Shown here piece after piece: positions 61,935 to 64,000 of a DNA stretch of 64,000 bases. A program made the translations under genes and the position numbers. The notes beneath the pieces are model-generated. The model saw only the letters and a program-made list of their open reading frames with translations, was not told the origin of the DNA and did not search any database. Within the stretch, counting starts at the first letter, position 1. Each line of letters opens with the position of its first letter. This DNA comes from Roseburia_D sp964388945 (GTDB taxonomy: Bacteria; Bacillota; Clostridia; Lachnospirales; Lachnospiraceae): NCBI GenBank assembly GCA_964388945.1, contig CAYMCM010000003.1, positions 9,635 through 73,634 on the forward strand. Direction: 5' to 3'.

Positions 61935-62822
61935 TTAAAACTGTAATTTCAATTCTGATAACTGAAGAACCTTCTTTATTTTTTGATTATCCAACAGGGT
62001 GCAGCCGGCTCTCTTTTCCGTAAAAATCTTGTCATCATTACATATCTTGATCGGTATAACCAAATTTTCATCCAATCCCTTTGCTCTGGCGATTCGAAGT
62101 CCAATATCATATTTAGACAATACTTCATCTCCTGCTACATTCATTATCTTCGGCATATCTTCCATATAGTTTTCACACAGTTCCACGATCACGCCTGCTG
62201 CCGTGTCAAAATGCAACGCACTTTTCAAGGCATCTTCAAACATTTCAATCGACTGATGATTCTCCAGCGTTTCTATGATATAATCATAGAAATGCTTCTT
62301 TTTTGATAAGATACTAGGACCTATCATAAACGGTAGTCTCAATACGTTATAACCAAATCCTGTAATAATTGCCTCTGCAACTTTTTTTTGCTTGCCATAT
62401 ATGTTTACCGGATTTAATGCATCTTCTTCTTTAAAAAGATGATTCCTATCGCCCTCACCATAAACCATTTCTGTTGATATATAAAAAAGGCATTTTATAT
62501 TTTCTACACGATTGAGAAAATAAGACAACGACGTAATGTTAATATCCCATGCAAGTTTTGGATTTTCTTTCACTTTATCCGGCAAATGATACGCGGATAA
62601 ATACACCACCTTAACCTGTTCTTCCATCGTACCTATATATTCCGCCGCCTCATCCACTTCCTCACGGCAGGAAACATCACAGTGTTTCCATTTTACTCTC
62701 TTTTCATTTTCCCACAGATCAAAATGTCTTGCCAGTGCAAGTACATTTTCGTTTGTCTTCTCTAATATATTCTTTACGACATATGATCCTAAATAACCAT
62801 TTGCACCTACTACTACATACAT
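61935..62822 (-). CDS. NAD(P)-dependent sugar epimerase/reductase
   Basis: A 295-residue extended short-chain dehydrogenase with Gly-Ala-Asn-Gly-Tyr-Leu-Gly-Ser at the N terminus, a Ser-Thr-Glu-Met-Val-Tyr-Gly strand and the Tyr-Gly-Lys-Gln-Lys catalytic pair. The shape resembles RmlD and GDP-4-keto-6-deoxymannose reductases. Its place in the operon that holds manC and gmd makes reduction of the gmd product likely, giving GDP-rhamnose or a similar sugar; this is inference. The ATG at 62822 has AGGAG eight bases upstream. Confidence 0.75.
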   Translation of the reverse strand: MYVVVGANGYLGSYVVKNILEKTNENVLALARHFDLWENEKRVKWKHCDVSCREEVDEAAEYIGTMEEQVKVVYLSAYHLPDKVKENPKLAWDINITSLSYFLNRVENIKCLFYISTEMVYGEGDRNHLFKEEDALNPVNIYGKQKKVAEAIITGFGYNVLRLPFMIGPSILSKKKHFYDYIIETLENHQSIEMFEDALKSALHFDTAAGVIVELCENYMEDMPKIMNVAGDEVLSKYDIGLRIARAKGLDENLVIPIKICNDDKIFTEKRAGCTLLDNQKIKKVLQLSELKLQF

Positions 62823-62838
62823 GTTCTCATCTCCTGCA

Positions 62839-64000
62839 CTACAAAATAGAATTGATACCCTCACTAAACTCTTTTATGCGTTTTTCATATTTATCCGCAA
62901 TTTTCTTTCCTTTTTTTGTCTTCAGTTCTGCATGATCCCACTTACGCTGGGCGATACGGAGTTTTAACCAAGATTTCAGCGGTATTCTCATCCACATTTT
63001 TGCCATATCTGCCGCTGAGATACCCCCTGCTGCCCGATTGTCATTTCCAATTCCGCCTTCCGGAAGATCATACTTTACCATACCTCGGATATACTTAATC
63101 TGCATATCCTTTGATAAAACACTCATTTCTTTGCATTTCATCTCGTACAAATAGCGGCAGGTCATCCGTTTTGAAAAAGCAAACTTCTTATGCTCTTTAA
63201 AATACAAAAGACTAAGATACAGACTATGTTCCATGCCATCAATACAGTTCAGTACAAATTCCGGTATATATGCAAAACATTCTCGCTTAAACATGAACTG
63301 CCCCGGTGTAACAATACCGTCATTCCAGCCATTGTAATAAATATCTGAAGCTCCAATCTTTTTGAATGCTGCTGTAACCTTAAATCCATCCTTCTGCTCA
63401 AATGCCACTCCAGAATATGCACATACAATGTCATCCTGTTCTTCAAACATACGCACCAACGTTGTAATATGATCATAAAACCATACTTCATTTTCTTTCA
63501 CACGAATATAGTAATCATAAGATTCGTTCATCTGAATAACATGCAGTGCCTGTCCATCTGTCACTTTTCTGGAACCTTTTTCATCAAACAGTTTCTGCGC
63601 AGATACGCGGATACGACAATCCTTCTTTTCCACATAATTCTGCAATCTTTTTGCAATCGTCTCGTCACAGGCAAGTACCAACGAAAGATTTCTATAGTAC
63701 TGTTTTTGCATATTTCTAATCAGACTATCCGCAATCTCACAGGCCTCTTCCTCATTCTGCGTATTTATCACTCCGGCAATCAACACAGACTTTTCTTCTT
63801 TCTGTACAAACAGATCTTTGCTGATTGTTTCAAAACGTTTGCCATGATTTTCTATCACCTTCAGCAACTGATGATCCATCGTAAAATTTTCTAAAAATAT
63901 CTTTTGAGAACGCTTTGCCATCTCTAATGCTTCTGCCGGATGTTCCACGATCCACTGATATTTTTCCATGATCTGATCAAACGTATCTTGCGGATTATTC
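62839..64000 (-). CDS. Glycosyltransferase, 5' end beyond the window
   Basis: The frame is open through the right edge, so only the C-terminal 387 residues or so are seen. The first visible part (helical, with Glu-Ala-Leu-Glu-Met-Ala near the edge) looks like the closing linker of a GT4-type domain. It is followed by a GT2-like domain, with Tyr-Tyr-Ile-Arg-Val-Lys-Glu-Asn in the place of the metal site and a Pro-Gly-Gln-Phe-Met-Phe block. A basic tail ends the protein. An internal ATG at 63969 has no strong ribosome binding site. It is the first visible gene of the second export operon. Confidence 0.6.
   Translation of the reverse strand, partial: NNPQDTFDQIMEKYQWIVEHPAEALEMAKRSQKIFLENFTMDHQLLKVIENHGKRFETISKDLFVQKEEKSVLIAGVINTQNEEEACEIADSLIRNMQKQYYRNLSLVLACDETIAKRLQNYVEKKDCRIRVSAQKLFDEKGSRKVTDGQALHVIQMNESYDYYIRVKENEVWFYDHITTLVRMFEEQDDIVCAYSGVAFEQKDGFKVTAAFKKIGASDIYYNGWNDGIVTPGQFMFKRECFAYIPEFVLNCIDGMEHSLYLSLLYFKEHKKFAFSKRMTCRYLYEMKCKEMSVLSKDMQIKYIRGMVKYDLPEGGIGNDNRAAGGISAADMAKMWMRIPLKSWLKLRIAQRKWDHAELKTKKGKKIADKYEKRIKEFSEGINSIL

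Noticed and set aside
1..64000. CRISPR arrays, tRNA or rRNA genes, prophage genes
   Set aside because: No regularly spaced repeats, cloverleaf-like sequences, ribosomal RNA stretches or phage structural genes were seen on reading the window.

Overview
Origin. The window looks like the chromosome of an anaerobic low-to-mid G+C Firmicute of the Lachnospiraceae (Roseburia/Agathobacter-like). This rests on strong AGGAGG-type ribosome binding sites, frequent TTG starts, a cellobiose phosphorylase of clostridial type, LytR-CpsA-Psr cell-wall chemistry and a Lachnospiraceae-like divergent carbamate kinase. The genus is inferred from gene style, not proven. No rRNA, tRNA, CRISPR array or prophage was seen. 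Almost every gene lies on the minus strand; only the cellobiose phosphorylase and one secreted SGNH protein are on the plus strand.

Layout. (1) 14-2308: three membrane or anchored proteins (VanZ-like, a GT-C/DUF6056-like protein, a small anchored protein). (2) 2453-6236: a divergent LacI-type regulator and cellobiose phosphorylase with a repeated operator-like 14-mer. (3) 6332-13135: a glycosyltransferase, carbamate kinase, HtrA protease, GlmS and an LCP ligase. (4) 13209-28168: a first surface-glycan cluster with an initiating sugar-phosphate transferase, a DUF1972 rhamnosyltransferase-like enzyme, GT2 enzymes, a Wzx-type flippase, a possible Wzy, a GtrB-like Und-P glycosyltransferase with a small SMR transporter, and a UDP-sugar pyrophosphorylase. 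(5) 28192-45935: secreted enzymes. These are an SGNH esterase, an amidase/glucosaminidase with Bsp-like repeats, a second SGNH protein, a C1 cysteine peptidase and two DUF5722 glycosidase-like proteins, together with an MBOAT/DHHW O-acetylation pair and an IS1182-like element with a broken transposase. (6) 46036-64000: a second glycan cluster with a complete-looking CDP-3,6-dideoxyhexose branch except for the E3 reductase, GDP-mannose synthesis and 4,6-dehydration, a Wzm/Wzt ABC exporter with a C-terminal cargo domain, GT-C-like membrane proteins and paired SMR transporters.

How it works together (inference). Two separate routes appear to make and export surface glycans: flippase/polymerase and ABC transporter. 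Both could be decorated by Und-P-sugar, small flippase and GT-C sets, O-acetylated by the MBOAT/DHHW pair, and attached to peptidoglycan by the LCP protein.

The most unusual feature is a repeat module of about 180-205 residues carried by four otherwise unrelated secreted proteins in region 5. It is N-terminal in two and C-terminal in two, and none of the four has an LPXTG motif or a C-terminal membrane anchor. The simplest reading is that the module holds different enzymes on the glycan made next door, much as choline-binding repeats do in pneumococci. This is the best candidate for an undescribed system here.
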